Shown: positions 48,175 to 48,383 of the stretch, one piece after another
Layout: each line of letters begins with the position of its first letter
How positions within the stretch are numbered: the stretch's first letter is position 1
Notes under the pieces: generated by a model
Told to the model about the DNA's origin: nothing
Seen by the model: the letters and a program-made list of their open reading frames with translations, nothing else
Database searches by the model: none
NCBI RefSeq assembly: GCF_900112815.1
Contig: NZ_FOND01000029.1
Location: 1-48,383, forward strand
Direction of reading: 5' to 3'
Length of the DNA stretch: 48,383 nucleotides
DNA from: Blastococcus tunisiensis
GTDB taxonomy: Bacteria > Actinomycetota > Actinomycetes > Mycobacteriales > Geodermatophilaceae
Position numbers and translations under genes: made by a program

Positions 48175-48383
48175 ATGGGTGTGGAGCGTACGAGCGTCGG
48201 GCTGGACGTGCACGCACGATCGGTGTCCGCGGCGGCGATCGACGGCGTCACGGGCGAGTTGATCAAGAAGCGGCTGGTACCCACGACCGACACCGTGATC
48301 GAGTGGGTGCGTGGCCTGCCGGGTCCGGCGGCGGTCACCTACGAGGCCGGGCCGACCGGGTTCGGGCTGGCCCGGGCACTGGC
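48175..48383 (+). mobile_element. IS110-family transposase, 5' part, cut by the window edge
   Basis: The frame from ATG 48175 (GGAGG 5 nt upstream) begins VERTSVGLDVHARSVSAAAI and continues to YEAGPTGFGLARAL, the DEDD/RuvC-like N-terminal domain of IS110 transposases (first Asp in GLDVH, Glu in YEAGPTG). The left end of the element should lie in 48042-48174; IS110 elements usually lack long terminal inverted repeats and none is evident there. Intact or decayed state cannot be judged. Confidence 0.85.

Overview
The window is high-GC actinobacterial chromosome. GTG starts are frequent, stop/start overlaps (GTGA, ATGA, TGATG) are common, coding density is high, and several families are typical of the group (DUF5709, PspC, DUF5313, an MshC-type ligase, receiver/TrxR-like fusions). 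The gene set and intergenic hairpins suggest Geodermatophilaceae (Blastococcus, Geodermatophilus, Modestobacter type). That placement is an inference; no marker gene fixes it.

Left part (1-16 kb): an RsbA-like MEDS/ATPase regulator, an aldehyde dehydrogenase and small actinobacterial proteins. Next comes a translationally coupled signalling pair: a receiver + glutaredoxin-like + TrxR-like flavoprotein, and a cyclic-nucleotide-domain histidine kinase. prfC follows, then a sulfide/persulfide detoxification pair (CstB-like persulfide dioxygenase-rhodanese and sulfide:quinone oxidoreductase) behind a CsoR/CstR-type operator. After that lie an MshC/CysRS-like ligase, a pyridoxal kinase, a VanZ-like membrane protein and a GNAT acetyltransferase.

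Middle part (16-36 kb): an IclR-controlled catabolic cluster in which an amidohydrolase diverges from CoA-transferase, citryl-CoA-lyase-like, MDR reductase and intradiol dioxygenase genes. Two consensus-like divergent promoters flank a palindrome there. Then come RNase J, cspA with a long leader, methyltransferases, an HxlR regulator with paired operators, the alternative peptidoglycan glutamate module murD2-murL, a DUF2975/YozG-type pair with its own palindrome, a DrrAB-like ABC exporter, PspC and an NTF2-like protein.

Right part (36-48 kb): a LAL-type LuxR regulator divergent from a coupled methyltransferase and an unusual alpha/beta-hydrolase-glycosyltransferase fusion. A tyrosine/homogentisate cluster follows (Lrp/AsnC regulator, hppD, hmgA, fumarylacetoacetase, no maleylacetoacetate isomerase in view). 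The window ends with a diacylglycerol-kinase-like gene and the start of an IS110-type transposase.

Recurring structure: twelve genes have a -10-like hexamer (TANNNT or NANNNT) ending 6-8 nt before the start codon, which predicts leaderless mRNAs. Perfect or near-perfect hairpins follow many operons. Two copies of a 23-nt palindromic repeat with a shared 5' flank lie in intergenic DNA. No tRNA, rRNA or CRISPR array was seen.
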